Below, piece after piece: positions 35,536 through 46,289 of a stretch of 64,000 bases of DNA. Where the stretch lies: positions 112,160,549-112,224,548 of the forward strand of contig CM043953.1 of NCBI GenBank assembly GCA_014529385.2, given 5' to 3'. The DNA comes from Adiantum capillus-veneris. Lineage: Eukaryota > Streptophyta > Polypodiopsida > Polypodiales > Pteridaceae. The notes beneath the pieces were generated by a model. It was not told the DNA's origin and searched no databases. It worked only from the letters and a program-made list of their open reading frames with translations. Numbering within the stretch: position 1 is the first letter of the stretch; each line of letters opens with the position of its first letter. The translations under genes and the position numbers were made by a program.

Positions 35536-35871
35536 TCAATGAAGCATCTTCACAATGTATGTGTCATTGGCTGTAAGACAATCTATTACTAGAACTCCAT
35601 CGTAGATTCCTATGGGTAAGACTCTGAAGTTTGGAGAAGTATTATGACCATCCAAAACAAAATACAAGTTACCCACTGAAGTAGAAGATCTAACCTTTCT
35701 ACCCGCAGCTAATTCTATCGTAAGGTCTATATCAAGGTGTTCAGGCAAAATGAGGCTTCTAATGCACTTAGGAGATATGGAAGAATGTGTACTCCCTGAA
35801 TAAATCAATAAGGTAAAATGGTTACCTTGATACTCCACTAGGGTTTGAATCACTGAAAATTTTTCATTCAC
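35536..35871 (-). pseudogene. Gypsy 2 aspartic protease
   Basis: Contains LLIYSGSTHSSIS where family members have LxDSGSTHSFIS: the catalytic Asp is replaced by Tyr. Downstream LTIELAAGRKV and GIYDGVLVIDCL fit the retropepsin fold. The enzyme would cleave Gag-Pol; this copy is inactive. Confidence 0.8.
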
Positions 35872-36583
35872 TCCCTGATGTTCAATTGTAGCATGAACAT
35901 ACTTATTTGCTTGATTTCCTTCACCTCTAGCTCGTTGAGCTCTGTTAACTCGAGGTCTTCTCTGAGGTCTTTGATTTTATCCTCCCCCTGAACGAGGTTG
36001 ACGGTTAACATTTCTATTGTTGTTATTGTTGACAGGCGGTCCATTCCGAAGCGGATTGACTGGTCTAAAATTCCCTTGGTTTTGAGGTTGTCTCTGGTTT
36101 TGGTTAATGTTTTTCTGATTGAAGTTCCTCTCAATTGCTAATGGTATAGGTCTAAAATTACAAAATTTTGATTCAGATTGAAGTTCCTGCAATCATAATT
36201 GTCCACCAATCCTATGAAGCTTGAATTGTTAAATGGACAATCCCTGGATTGATGACGACGATCAAGACAAGTATAGCACAAACAATCCTGTCTCGTGTTC
36301 ATATGTAATAAGTTATCTCTTCTTTGTTGTGGAATTTCAGACATTTGTTCCTCCTTGGGGCAAGGCCTTTTCATTTCACAATCATGAACAGAATTCATCT
36401 TTTCGGTAGTAGATAAGTCTATTTTAATGGGTTTGCCTGCATCAAGGACATTTGCAAAATTGGTAAGACAAAGACTTTGGAGTCTAGTCTTTATAGGATT
36501 ATGTAACCCTGACACAAATTGAGCTACCTTGACCTCTTGAGTCATCCTTGCTTGAGAATACTTGACAAGGGTTAAGAAATGTT
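35868..36583 (-). pseudogene. Gypsy 2 Gag, C-terminal half with zinc knuckle
   Basis: FLTLVKYSQARMTQEVKVAQ then FVSGLHNPIKTRLQ (capsid C-terminus, about 36575-36450), and the CCHC knuckle CYTCLDRRHQSRDC near 36270. An Asn/Arg-rich linker follows. It is cut at 36581-36583 by the first CACTA element; the other half is at 45319-45742. Confidence 0.85.
36581..36583. repeat. 3-bp target duplication GTT of CACTA element 1 (left)
   Basis: GTT here and at 45316-45318. Three-base duplications are typical of CACTA elements. Removing the element and one GTT rejoins the gypsy 2 gag frame. Confidence 0.85.
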
Positions 36584-36720
36584 CACTACAAGAGGTACTT
36601 CACATTAGCAACGTTCGGAGTGCGACGCTCAAAAGTGAAAATCCAAGGAGTTGCTATGGGCGTCGCTATTTTCTTTGTTGCATAGCGATGCCTATAGCAA
36701 CACCGAAAGGGGTAAAAAAT
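36584..36720. repeat. Left end and subterminal motifs of CACTA element 1
   Basis: Terminal CACTACAAGAGG followed by GCGACGCTC, GGCGTCGCTATTT and CATAGCGATGCCTATAGC, which are partly inverted relative to each other. The same words occur at the right end (45095-45290). Confidence 0.8.
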
Positions 36721-36791
36721 AAATTGAGAGCGCCAAAAACTCAGATCTCAGATCTGAGTTTTGGCGCTCAAGCGAAAGAGGTAAACCCACG

Positions 36792-36796
<5 letters not shown>

Positions 36797-36834
<38 letters not shown>

Positions 36835-36835
36835 C

Positions 36836-36880
<45 letters not shown>

Positions 36881-36951
36881 AGAGTAAGGAGAGCCAGGTA
36901 TGCTCCTTCCCTCTCCTCTCTCTCATGTTCCCTTCCCCTCTTTCTCTCTCC

Positions 36952-37026
<75 letters not shown>

Positions 37027-37035
37027 TGTGTATTT

Positions 37036-37080
<45 letters not shown>
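36797..37080. repeat. Compound (CT)n(CA)n ... (CT)n(CA)n(GA)n microsatellite
   Basis: CT at about 36797-36831, CA at 36838-36876, CT at 36953-36982, CA at 36982-37025 and GA at 37036-37080. The second CT tract and the GA tract are complementary and separated by CA, so the DNA could fold back. A decayed GA-rich stretch continues to about 37200. Confidence 0.95.
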
Positions 37081-37224
37081 GAAAAAACAAAGAGAAAGAG
37101 AAAAAGGGAGAGAGAGAGAGAAAAAAACAAACCAAAGAGAGAGAGAGAGGGAAAGAAGACAAAAAGAGAGAGGTAAGGGGAGAAAACAAAGAGAGATAGA
37201 TTAAAAAAATAGAGAAAACATGAA

Positions 37225-37770
37225 AAGAAATATTATATTAAGATTTAGGGTTAAGTTAAATTTAAAATTACATTTAAAATTAGGTTAGATTAAGATCTAA
37301 AATTAAATTAGATTACATTTAACTTATATTAATATTTATGCTAAATTTAAAATTAGGTCATATTTAAGATTAGGTTAAGATTAAATTGAATTTAAGATTA
37401 GGTTAGGTTACATTTAGGTTTAGGTTTGATTTATGTTTATGTTGTGTTTAAGACTATGTTAGATTTAGATTTACGTTAGATTTAAAATTAGAGCAAGATT
37501 AAGATTAGCTAGGTTAGATTTAAGTTAGATTACATTTAGGTTTAGGATTTAAGATTCGATTAGATTTAGGTTTATGTTGAGTTTAAGATTAGATTAGATT
37601 TAGATTTAAGATTAAGAGGATTTAGATTTAAGTTAGATTACATTTAGGTTTAGGTTAGATTTAAGATTAGATTAGGTTTAGGTTTATGTTTATGTTGAGT
37701 TTAATATTAGATTAGATATAGATTTATGTTAGATTTAAGAATAGATTAGATTAGATTTAGGTTAGATTTT
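37225..37770 (+). repeat. Degenerate TTAGGTTA/ATTTAAG array in CACTA element 1
   Basis: Dozens of short imperfect units such as TTTAGGTTTAGG, GATTAGGTT and AGATTTAAG, containing one exact TTTAGGG (37248 region). The composition is telomere-like, but the array is irregular. An equivalent array lies in the same position in CACTA element 2. Confidence 0.8.
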
Positions 37771-38230
37771 AAGGCATGTCAATGAAGGCTTTGCCCAAAG
37801 AGCAAACACTAGGTACACAACAATATGTACATTCCCATCAGAATCTGACACCTATTGACTCACCCACTAACCATGTTCAATTACACCATATGTTCAATTA
37901 GGTTAGATTTAAGATTAAATTTTGGATTTAATTTTTATATTAAAATCTACCTTCGGGATTACAGGAAAAAATTAGAGTTAGGCGAACCGTGATCCCTCTC
38001 TTCCTCTCTACGGATGTGACCTTAAGTTGGAAAGCTTTCAACGACATGATACTCAGATTGGAGGCCAACATGTAATGTGCTAAGTAATCCCTCAAACAAG
38101 GATCGGCTGTGAAGAGATGTTAAGATGCTGTGAATTGCTATAACTAGAGAAGAGACAAAGGAGTTTTGTCCACTACATGCACTATCATGTAAATGTGGAT
38201 GTGCAGATTTCTCGTACGCACAAATACAGG

Positions 38231-38334
38231 CATTGACCAATAAAGAAGAGATTATAACCCAGTGGTTCGGATCTTCATGCACCTCTAGACCAAAGTGTGT
38301 GGGGATCGGACATGACTAGACAATGTGAGGTAGT
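38231..38334 (+). repeat. Copy of a repeat shared with CACTA element 2
   Basis: CATTGACCAATAAAGA...CTCTAGACCAAAGTGTG...GATCGGACATGACTAGACAATGTGAGG aligns with the two tandem copies at 48252 and 48436. Confidence 0.85.
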
Positions 38335-38346
38335 TTACATTGTGAA

Positions 38347-38349
<3 letters not shown>

Positions 38350-38406
<57 letters not shown>
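38350..38406. repeat. (GA)n microsatellite
   Basis: Pure GA tract directly after the shared repeat and before the transposase region. Confidence 0.95.
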
Positions 38407-38407
<1 letters not shown>

Positions 38408-38489
38408 GGAGGATGACAAGAGAAGATTAAATTTATGTCCAAGTTATAAGGTTTTTACATTCATAATGAGCAGTGACAAGGATGTCGGG

Positions 38490-41400
38490 CCATCCAACCG
38501 AAACACCTATCTCTCAGCAAGGATCTTATGTCCTTGTAATCAATGCAAGCATGATGTGCGATGAACAAGATGCATTTCTTTGCAGCATATTTGTGAATTG
38601 GAGAGTTTCATCCATCTATTATAGATCAATTTGTTTCCATTTATAACTCGTCGAACTCTAATGTTGGCCAACAGACAACAATCTTGCAACCCAATAGACG
38701 CGTTTGCAGGCGCTTTGGTCAAACAGCATACGTGAGGCCACAAGATGTAGCCTCTAAGAGCTTGGAGGATGATCATGCACACCACATTCCCAACGAGGCA
38801 ATGTCTGGGCCCTAGATCAATGAAATATCGAGACAATCATGGATTCAGAAAGGCTTATCTATGATGATATGAAAAGTGAAGCCAATACGCCATTGTATGA
38901 CGGAGCACGTGTGTCTAGATTGAAAGTGCTCCTGGTTTTTTTCAACATGCAGGCGAAGTTTGGATGGAGTGACACTAGAATCACAGTTCTTTTTAGGTGA
39001 TCCATTATAATGTGTTTACTTCAATAAAAAACTCCAGATGTATAATGATCTGATAGATTACTTACACAACAGTACCGCATTTTTTTCACTGTGTAGATTG
39101 CTCAAAGAGCACATACTGCCAGCTCATAATGTGATACTAGATTCCAAAGAGGAAGCAAGAAAGATCTTGTGAAACATGGGGATGGATTACAATTTGATTC
39201 ACGATTGTCCTAACAACTGCATTCTTTTCAGAGGGGAATACATAGACATGGAGAAGTGTCCAAAATGTGATTCCGAGAGGTATCGAGTAGATCTCCATGG
39301 ACAAGAAATTTTGCAAAAGGTTTTGCAACATTTTCCTCTGCTTCCTCGCATCAAGCATTTCTTTGAACGTAAGTGCATGGCCGCCCTAGCATCATGGCAC
39401 GAGGAGAATAGATCTTCGGATGGTGTGCTACAGATTCTTGCAAATTGTGCAGCGTGGAAACATATAGGCGATACATGGCCGGATTTAACCAGGGAAGCGC
39501 AAAATTTGCGCATAGTCCTATGGATGGCATAAATCCATTTGGTCAGAGATCAACATCTTACAGTGTATGGCCCGTTGTCATCATCAACTACAACATTCCC
39601 CCGTGGTTGACTACCAAGAAGGGGCACCTATTTCTAAGCTTGACTGCACGCGGGGGTGGTATAAAGTGAAGAATATGGATGTGTATCTTTGTCTACTATT
39701 GGAAGAGCTACAACAATTGTGGACTGGCATAGAAGTGGTGGATATGAGACAACACACACATTGACAGAATGCTTTGATCAGAGGTATTCTAATGTGGACC
39801 ATGCATGACTATCCCAGACTAATAGAATGCTTAGGGGATTTACACTCAAACTCAAACACTACAAATCTTGGTTATCTATTGTCATGTGTATACATGCAGG
39901 GCTTCAAACAAGCGGATATAGAGCATGTGTCACATGTGGACCTAGACTTAATGCACGTCGAGCACCCTCACTAAAGATGAAAATCTTTAAAGGTCATCAA
40001 GCGTATCTTCGAGACAATCATGAGTTACGCGATGACTTCTTGGGAAGAGAGCCATCAAGGATGTCTGCATAAGCATGGTTAGAGAAGAAGGGGATGTGTG
40101 ATGACGGTTTGCCCCCAGGGATGAAGAGACTTTCTCTATGGTACAAGTTACCATATTGGCGCAGACTCATGATCAATCACTTGCTCAATCCAATGCACAT
40201 ATTCAAGAATGTGGGTAATCTTCTATGGGATCATCTGATCAGCAAGAACAATACTTTGGGAGCCAGGGTTGACCTTAGAAATGTGGATCGTATGGAGCAA
40301 TATTGGCCGCAGACATCACTTGATGGATTGATAAAACTCCCTAAAGTTCCATGGATTGTGACAGGAGCCCAAGAATGCAAATTAAAAGAGACCATTCGAT
40401 CTGTGTGGACCCTTGCTGGTGTAATGCACTTGCTCTGAACGTGTTTCACTAAAGAAGGGACGCTTAACTGTTTGAAGTCACATGACTGGCATAAAATGTG
40501 TCAGGTATGTTTGAAGTTGAATATATCAGAGTGGAAATTGTGTAACAAATTTTTTTGTGGACTTTAATATCATTGCTAAACGTGTTTTTCAATTTATTTT
40601 ACCGATGGCCATTGAGGGATGTTTGTCTGCTGACGTCCGTATCACAATCTACAAACTTGTGAAGTTGGTGCAATGGATCTCACAAAAAGGAGATCAATGT
40701 AGACTCCATACCATTTGCCAAACTAAACACTATGGAGGTTGTGTGCATGTTTGATAAACACTTTCCTACTACCATGCTAACCCTTCAGGTGCATCTTCTT
40801 GTTCACATAGTTGATGAGGTGGAAATAGCTCGCACAGTACATTCAAGATGGATGTTCTTTTTAGAATGTTTTATGAAAACACTCAAGGGATATGTGCGTT
40901 AGAAGGCATGTCCGAAGGGTAGCATGGCAGAAGGTTGGCTAGTATCAGAGTCCCTAGTTTACATTGGAGAGTGGCTAGACAGATTTGATAAAGCCCGAGA
41001 CACACTATCGTGAAGCATAGATGATGAGCGCATATCTAGGATTTTCATGTGCAATCTCAGTGTTGAGAAGAAGATGACGGAAGATCTAGAGGCTAAAATC
41101 AACCGATTCTACATGCTTCACAATCCAGTGATGCAAAAGTGGATTTCACAATACAAGGATGCAAAGCAAGAGCAACAAAGGGCACGAATGGAGTGGTGAC
41201 GGGGAAGACGACCCCCGATGCTTTATCCGACAGGTCTCGAGAGCCTACCAACATTCATGAGCTAACAATGCGGTGAAGAAGTAGCTGAGGAGAAGTGGGA
41301 GTACTCTAGGGGTTGCGCGACCAACGTAAGTTTGCAATGTACGACTAGCAACGTTCTAGATTTTTGAACAGCCACTCATAATCTTTGTTGGTTGTAGTAT

Positions 41401-41758
41401 AATTCATACACAGCAACATGGTATAAAGGTCGACATTTTAGGGTAGAATGGATCGATAAAAAGCGTCCTACACAAGATTGTGGAATCATGGAAAAATTTG
41501 AACAGTCCAGTCGACGACGGTCCTATGGCGGCGGAACTCACTTACTTTGGCACACTACAAGAGATTTTGAGGATTGATTGTAGAGAATGTTTTGTCGACT
41601 TGCTCGACGTGCAATGGTTCAAGATAAACATGGAGGGTTGCAACGCTACTGTGCGCAGAGAAGAGTCTGGTTTTCTTGAGGTGGATTCAATTAAAAAATG
41701 GACCGACCTAAGAGATACTTTTGTAATGCCCAAGCATTGTGAACAAGTAAGTCTGTAA
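38490..41758 (+). pseudogene. CACTA TNP2-type transposase (Transposase_21 plus DUF4218 and DUF4216 regions)
   Basis: Read in order: an N-terminal zinc motif CPCNQCKHDV (38530); TPLYDGARVSRLKVLL then MQAKFGWSDTRITVLFR (38900-38996); a GT-AG intron at 38997-39096; LLKEHILPAHNVILDSKEEA; then DYNLIHDCPNNCILFRGEY and MEKCPKCDSERYR (39180-39290). SDGVLQILANCAAWKH and INPFGQRSTSYSVWPVV follow. A lost base near 39510 breaks the frame at the conserved ..SDG-NPF site that carries an essential Asp. Beyond are MWTMHDYPRL, PYWRRLMINHLLNPMH (40160), DUF4218-like ILPMAIEGCLSADVR (40590), and the VHLLVHIVDEVEIARTVHSR and GSMAEGWLVSESLVYIGEW segments. DUF4216 (YFGTLQEILRIDCRE, DVQWFKINMEG) runs 41480-41758. 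Many stops make it inactive. Confidence 0.93.
38997..39096 (+). other. Intron in the CACTA 1 transposase
   Basis: 100-bp GT...AG intron. Splicing joins ..TVLFR to LLKEHILPAH.. in frame, exactly as conserved TNP2 proteins read. Confidence 0.75.
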
Positions 41759-42124
41759 ATATTTACCATCTAATAAATTAATAAGTTATGTTCTTGGAAG
41801 CTCTCATGTAAGTTATGTAGCTCTGGCACGTGATATTTCATCCTACAAAGTCTGCATCAAACTGGTGGTACCTCATAGAGGTAGCCCCTTGTAGTGCATG
41901 GACGTTTGAGGGCTACCATGTGCCAATCAGAGCATGTAATCGAGAAAACCATGGCAAATAAAAAAGAAATTTAATCTATGACCAGAGTGTCTTGTCACAG
42001 CTACATATAAAAGGCATGTTGTCCAAGACATAGATTTTACAAGATATGTAGAATGCACACAGGAGACAAATTCACAAGAAATTCACACGAATCTCTCTAC
42101 ATAGGAATCCCTCCCCCTTTATGA

Positions 42125-42189
<65 letters not shown>

Positions 42190-42301
42190 CTACACAGGAA
42201 TCCCTCTCCCTACTATCTATAGTATAGATTATAACTTGTCCATGTTTTCTTCTCCATTCAATATTAAGATTAAATTTTCGTGTGTTTAATGCACATATGG
42301 A
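41759..42301. other. Spacer between the two CACTA 1 genes, with (CT)n at 42128-42186
   Basis: No coding frame. The pure CT tract is flanked on both sides by near-identical words (CTCTACATAGGAATCCCTCC and CTCTACACAGGAATCCCTCT). Confidence 0.8.
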
Positions 42302-44470
42302 TGATGATGAGTTTCTTTCTTCTTTGTCACCCTAGCAGAGGAGGTGGCACAATCACATCGTTCCACTCCTTCAGTGTCTCCCTCTGTTTTGGTGTATTCA
42401 GCATGCTCCAAAGCTTCGGTGTCAATGAGACGATCTTCACACTCATCTAGGCACCGACGCTCTAGTGGTGGCGGTGGCAGTTGCTGTGGGGATGCTACCG
42501 CTAATGCCTCAACACCGCCCCATGTTCAACGACGCTCCTTACCTTCCTCTTCTTTTCCTGTTCCCACACCAGCCACGATATCTCCATCTATGCTAGGTTT
42601 TACAAGGCTATTGACCGTTCTTGGCTACACACCACTAGCTACTGCTCCGAGAGTCACCCCAGTCGACACTCCTCGCTCCAAGGCCCAGGCTCAAGTGGAG
42701 ACACCTCATGTCCCTACCCCTATTGAGACGCCACTAGAGACCCTATCGAGACACCTGGTTCACATATCATAGGCAAGAGGTCTTCTCATACTCGATCAAC
42801 ATCAGCGACGGCATCATCTTGGATGACAAAGGCAAAAAGGTAATCTCGTGCATGCGCGGTCTTCGCTCTTAGGTGTTTAGACACTACATACTAAACACCT
42901 GGAGTGAAGTGCCAAATGAATTAAAAGACAAATTCATCACCATGCTGCATGACGAGTTTCCCGTGTCAAGTTTGAATGAGTGCTTCACTGAAGACCTGAT
43001 GAAATGAAGGTTTGACCGCACGAATACTGCAAGGACAAGGGTTCTGAAGTACAAAAAATTAATAAAGCATGGGTGGAACAGACCAGATTGTCTGGCCAAT
43101 AAATATTGGAAGAATCCAAAGCAGGCAGCATGCAAGAATCCTGACAAGTGGAAGCAACAAAAGGAGGCAGCCAAAGCGCGAGTAGAGGCAGGGACCTCAC
43201 ACCACTTGGAGAGTGACGGTGTGACGTGTTTTGGCGAAATGGTGCGGACCACCCCAAAGTCTTTGAGAGATGTTTTTTGGTTCTCTCAGACCTCTTGGAT
43301 GTTAATAAAGCATGCTTGTACAAAGTGTACAAAGGTGGTGTGTGCCAGCTGTCTTTACACATGCGGGCTAGTTGTGCGGGGTACATAGTTTTGCTGTTTT
43401 TGTACATAGAAGTGTCGAGACCTCAAAGTCTGAGTTAGTGCTTTAAAAATATGAAGAAAAACTGACTTTTTATCAGCTTGGGGTCATGAGTGAGTGGGAG
43501 TTTTCAGCTGTGAAGAAGAAAGCCTCTCTTGCTGCAGTCTGCGGTGGTGAGTGGGGGTTGTGTAGTGGAGGTGCCCGTGTGTGTGTGCGAGGGCCTAGAG
43601 CCTTGATTGGAGAGTGTGTCTCTCATCAAGAAGGCCATGAAAATGGGTGGTGACCTCTGCACTTTCACCCCTCTTCTCTCTTTTTCGTGATGGAAGTTGC
43701 GTGAAGCGGAGCTTTCTTGTACGCGTATGCCAGCTACTCAGGTTTGGCAGTGAAAGCCCCTTCTTATTGTTGTGAATGGGAGGTTGTTTCCCCATGTTTT
43801 CCATGGTTTTTTCTGAGTTTTTTGGCTGAGCATCATGAGTTTTTGTATAACTCATGATTGGCATGGTTTTTGATGGGTTTGTGTGCATGGTTGGGAGCAA
43901 CTTTGGAGCCCCTTCCTGCATATGCAAGGGCTGCTGAGATGGTGTGAGGGTATGGTGTTTATGAACAAAAGTGTAGATATTTTTCTTTGTTTTCATTGGT
44001 TTGTTTTCCCAAAATTTAGTGCCTTTTTTGCTTCCTTGACTGCAATTGATCATAGCTAGCGCTATGACAGTATAGAGGGAAGCTAGTCGAGTGTAGGCGG
44101 GGTTTTGTGCATGCAAGGGTGAGTGTGTTTGTGAGTGGAGATTGGATCCTATCCTCTTGTGAGAGATAATTTACTTTTCCTCATATATCTTGTGAGTATG
44201 GAGGTGTTATAGAGGCCACCCCCCAATCCTTCACAACGGGTGGGCATCGTTTGAGGCCGATTTTGTAAGTGTTTTTGCATTGCTCTTTAGGTTTGGTAGC
44301 TACGTATATTTGTACTTTTAAATTCTAAAATAATGGATTCTTTGTGTATTTTGAATAGTGGTCAATGACAGGACGTGAGCCCACACCGTACAAGCGCGAG
44401 TATGCAGGCTGAAAGGGCTTAAACGCCCTGATGGACATTCTGAGTTCTCGCGGTGGCATGGCTAGTATTT
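42302..44470 (+). pseudogene. Second CACTA gene of element 1 (plant Transposase_24-like)
   Basis: A Ser/Thr/Pro-rich N-terminal region (to about 42770) precedes a frame, with stops, reading GKKVISCMRGLRS, VFRHYILNTWSEVPNELKDK, KYKKLIKHGWNRPDC, ANKYWKNPKQAACKNPDKW and DGVTCFGEMVRTTPKSL (42835-43265). This layout matches the DNA-binding companion gene of plant CACTA elements. A probable last exon near 44360-44460 (TGREPTPYKREYAG, KGLNALMDIL) follows a TTTTGAATAG acceptor-like site. Element 2 has the same last exon. Inactive. Confidence 0.75.
43270..44340. other. Interval in CACTA 1 with no clear coding, probable intron
   Basis: Between the last recognisable block of the second gene and its probable final exon. 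The open frames here lack family motifs. Confidence 0.4.
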
Positions 44471-45315
44471 CACTTTACTCTTTTACATTTGTTATATTCT
44501 AATGATAAGCTAAGAAAATAGATTTTTTTGTAGCTATATGTTTATACTTACAGAAAGTCTGAATCCGACAGATAGGCCGCTTGGATGCGATGGGACGTCT
44601 GATTAGATGAGGTCAATCTAGCCATAGCCAGATAGCATTAGTTTCCTTTTTTCATAGCATGTATAATGAGATGACTTGTATACGTATTTTGTAAGTATTT
44701 AAAAACCATGTATTTTCGCAATAATGACAATTGTGTTGTAACTATTACATTTGCAAAGCTTAACAATCAAGTGATTTTGCCTATGATGTGTGTAATTGTC
44801 ATCGATATACTTTCGTCAATTTACTTTTGTCCAATTACTTTTGTCAGTTTTGTATCTTTATTCTACAAACAATACTATGCATGATGGAGTTAATGGTTAT
44901 ATTGTCTTGTGGGTGACTACTTTGGGTCTATACCTTGCACTTTCTTTCAAAGGTGAATATGGGCTGATCTTGGATTCATTTAGGTTTACTCTATTCTGGT
45001 AACATTTAATATGGTTGATGGGTGAATGCCCTGTCACCCAAATTTTTTTACTCTCGAGAGTCCTTATAAACATCTCTATACAAGGTTCTACTACATCGCT
45101 ATAAGCGTCACTACAGAAGGACTGTAACCATCGCTATAATCGTTGCTATACGCGTCGTTATATAGCGATGCTTATAGTGATGCATATAGCGATAGTTATG
45201 ACGACATTCCCGTAGCCACACTGTTAGCAACGATCTTAGTGACACCAAGGAGTATAAAAACCCAATGAATTTCCGTCGCTAAAAGCATCACAAGTGCACA
45301 TAACGTCTTCTAATG
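44471..45315. repeat. Right subterminal region and right end of CACTA element 1
   Basis: From about 45095 the words CATCGCTATA, GCGTCGTTATATAGCGATGC and ATAGCGATAG cluster, mirroring the left end. The terminus GTCTTCTAATG (45305-45315) is the imperfect complement of the left CACTACAAGAG. Positions 44471-45060 hold no gene. Confidence 0.82.
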
Positions 45316-45990
45316 GTTGGTAGTATGATTACAGATCTCTAGTTCCTTGATTACATTCAAGAAACTCATTCATACGATCTAAATGATAAACTTTGTTATG
45401 ATAGTTCCTCTTGAGTTGGGTGTTAAGGTAATCCGAAGTTACAACATTAAGATCAACATTGTTTTTTGTGCAATGGTCTCTCCACCAACGCTTGGTTGTT
45501 TTCTCTAGTTTGAACTTAGCGATGATAGCTTTGTTGACTCCTTACCAATGAGTCAAATCAAAGTAGTCATCCATGCGTTCAATCCAATCTTCAAGAAATT
45601 TGCCTACATCTTTGCATTCCCCGCTAAAATTTACAGGTTGAGACTTGTGAAGCATAGCATCAATGTCTCTATCAATGATGGTGGGTTGAGGAACAATAGG
45701 TGCGTTTGCGTTAATAGCAGCCACATTTCCTCTAGGAGGCATGGCAACTTACTGCACCATATCAACCAAGGTCACACTTAGTAAAATAATGTAATCCGCT
45801 CAAAGTCTTTAAATAAAATAGAATAGAATTTTGAAGATAAGATGAGAGAGAAATACGAGAAAGGATAACGAATAATTTAATCCAACTCTTATATCACAAA
45901 ACTTTGCGTTTTTGAGAAGTCTACAAAGTGTCTTGAAAGTTTTTAATAAATCCTAATGGCTCTGACATAATACACTCGGTAATATCCATT
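45316..45990 (-). pseudogene. Gypsy 2 leader, PBS and Gag N-terminal half
   Basis: Gag starts at 45742 (MPPRGNVAAINANAP) and continues QPVNFSGECKDVGKFLEDW and IERMDDYFDLTHW to a frame break at 45542. Further Gag sequence (KAIIAKFKLEKTTKRWWRD, HLDRMNEFLECNQGTRDL) reaches the CACTA 1 TSD at 45316-45318. The leader is 45743-45957. Confidence 0.85.
45958..45970 (-). other. Degenerate initiator-Met primer site of gypsy 2
   Basis: Plus-strand GGCTCTGACATAA against the expected GGCTCTGATACCA (three mismatches). The adjoining TACACTCGGTAATATCC would be the eroded start of the 5' LTR, cut after about 20 bp by CACTA element 2. Confidence 0.55.
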
Positions 45991-46289
45991 CACTACAAGA
46001 GGTCACTTAAATTTTGGCGTCAAATTACCGACGCAAATGGCGGGCGTCAGTATATGTATAGGTAAGTGTGGAATGAGATACAAGTATTACAACACCTTTT
46101 CTTGCTCAAATAGGCTGCATGTGAATGCCTGAACTTTTAATGCATATTAAATTTATTTAAATTAATTTGTATATTGATAAAAGAAAAGTTCATGCTTTAA
46201 ACTTTCAATGCTTTAAAAAAAATGATGGGTTGTGTTGTGAAATTTCGTTTTTAATTATGTCTTTTTTTAAATTATGCGCTTGATGAGGT

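Larger units (their letters stand above)
36584..45315 (+). mobile_element. CACTA (EnSpm) DNA transposon 1, 8.7 kb
   Basis: The left end CACTACAAGAG pairs with the right-end complement CATTAGAAGAC (8 of 11 identical), flanked by GTT on both sides. Inside are subterminal repeats, a TNP2-type transposase pseudogene and a second CACTA gene remnant, both on the plus strand. Both ends carry clustered GCGTCGCTAT / ATAGCGATG motifs, likely transposase-binding repeats. It is inserted in the gag gene of gypsy 2. Confidence 0.93.

Noticed and set aside
36692..37189. Long frames across the CT/CA/GA tracts (Ser-Leu, Thr-His and Arg-Glu repeats)
   Set aside because: They are translations of dinucleotide repeats, not genes. 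The same applies to frames over 5180-5443, 11131-11553 and 11248-11442.
41886..41897. CCCCTTGTAGTG, resembling a right CACTA end
   Set aside because: It lies just after the DUF4216 region, has no matching target triplet and no subterminal motif cluster, and the true right end at 45315 is supported by TIR, TSD and host frame.
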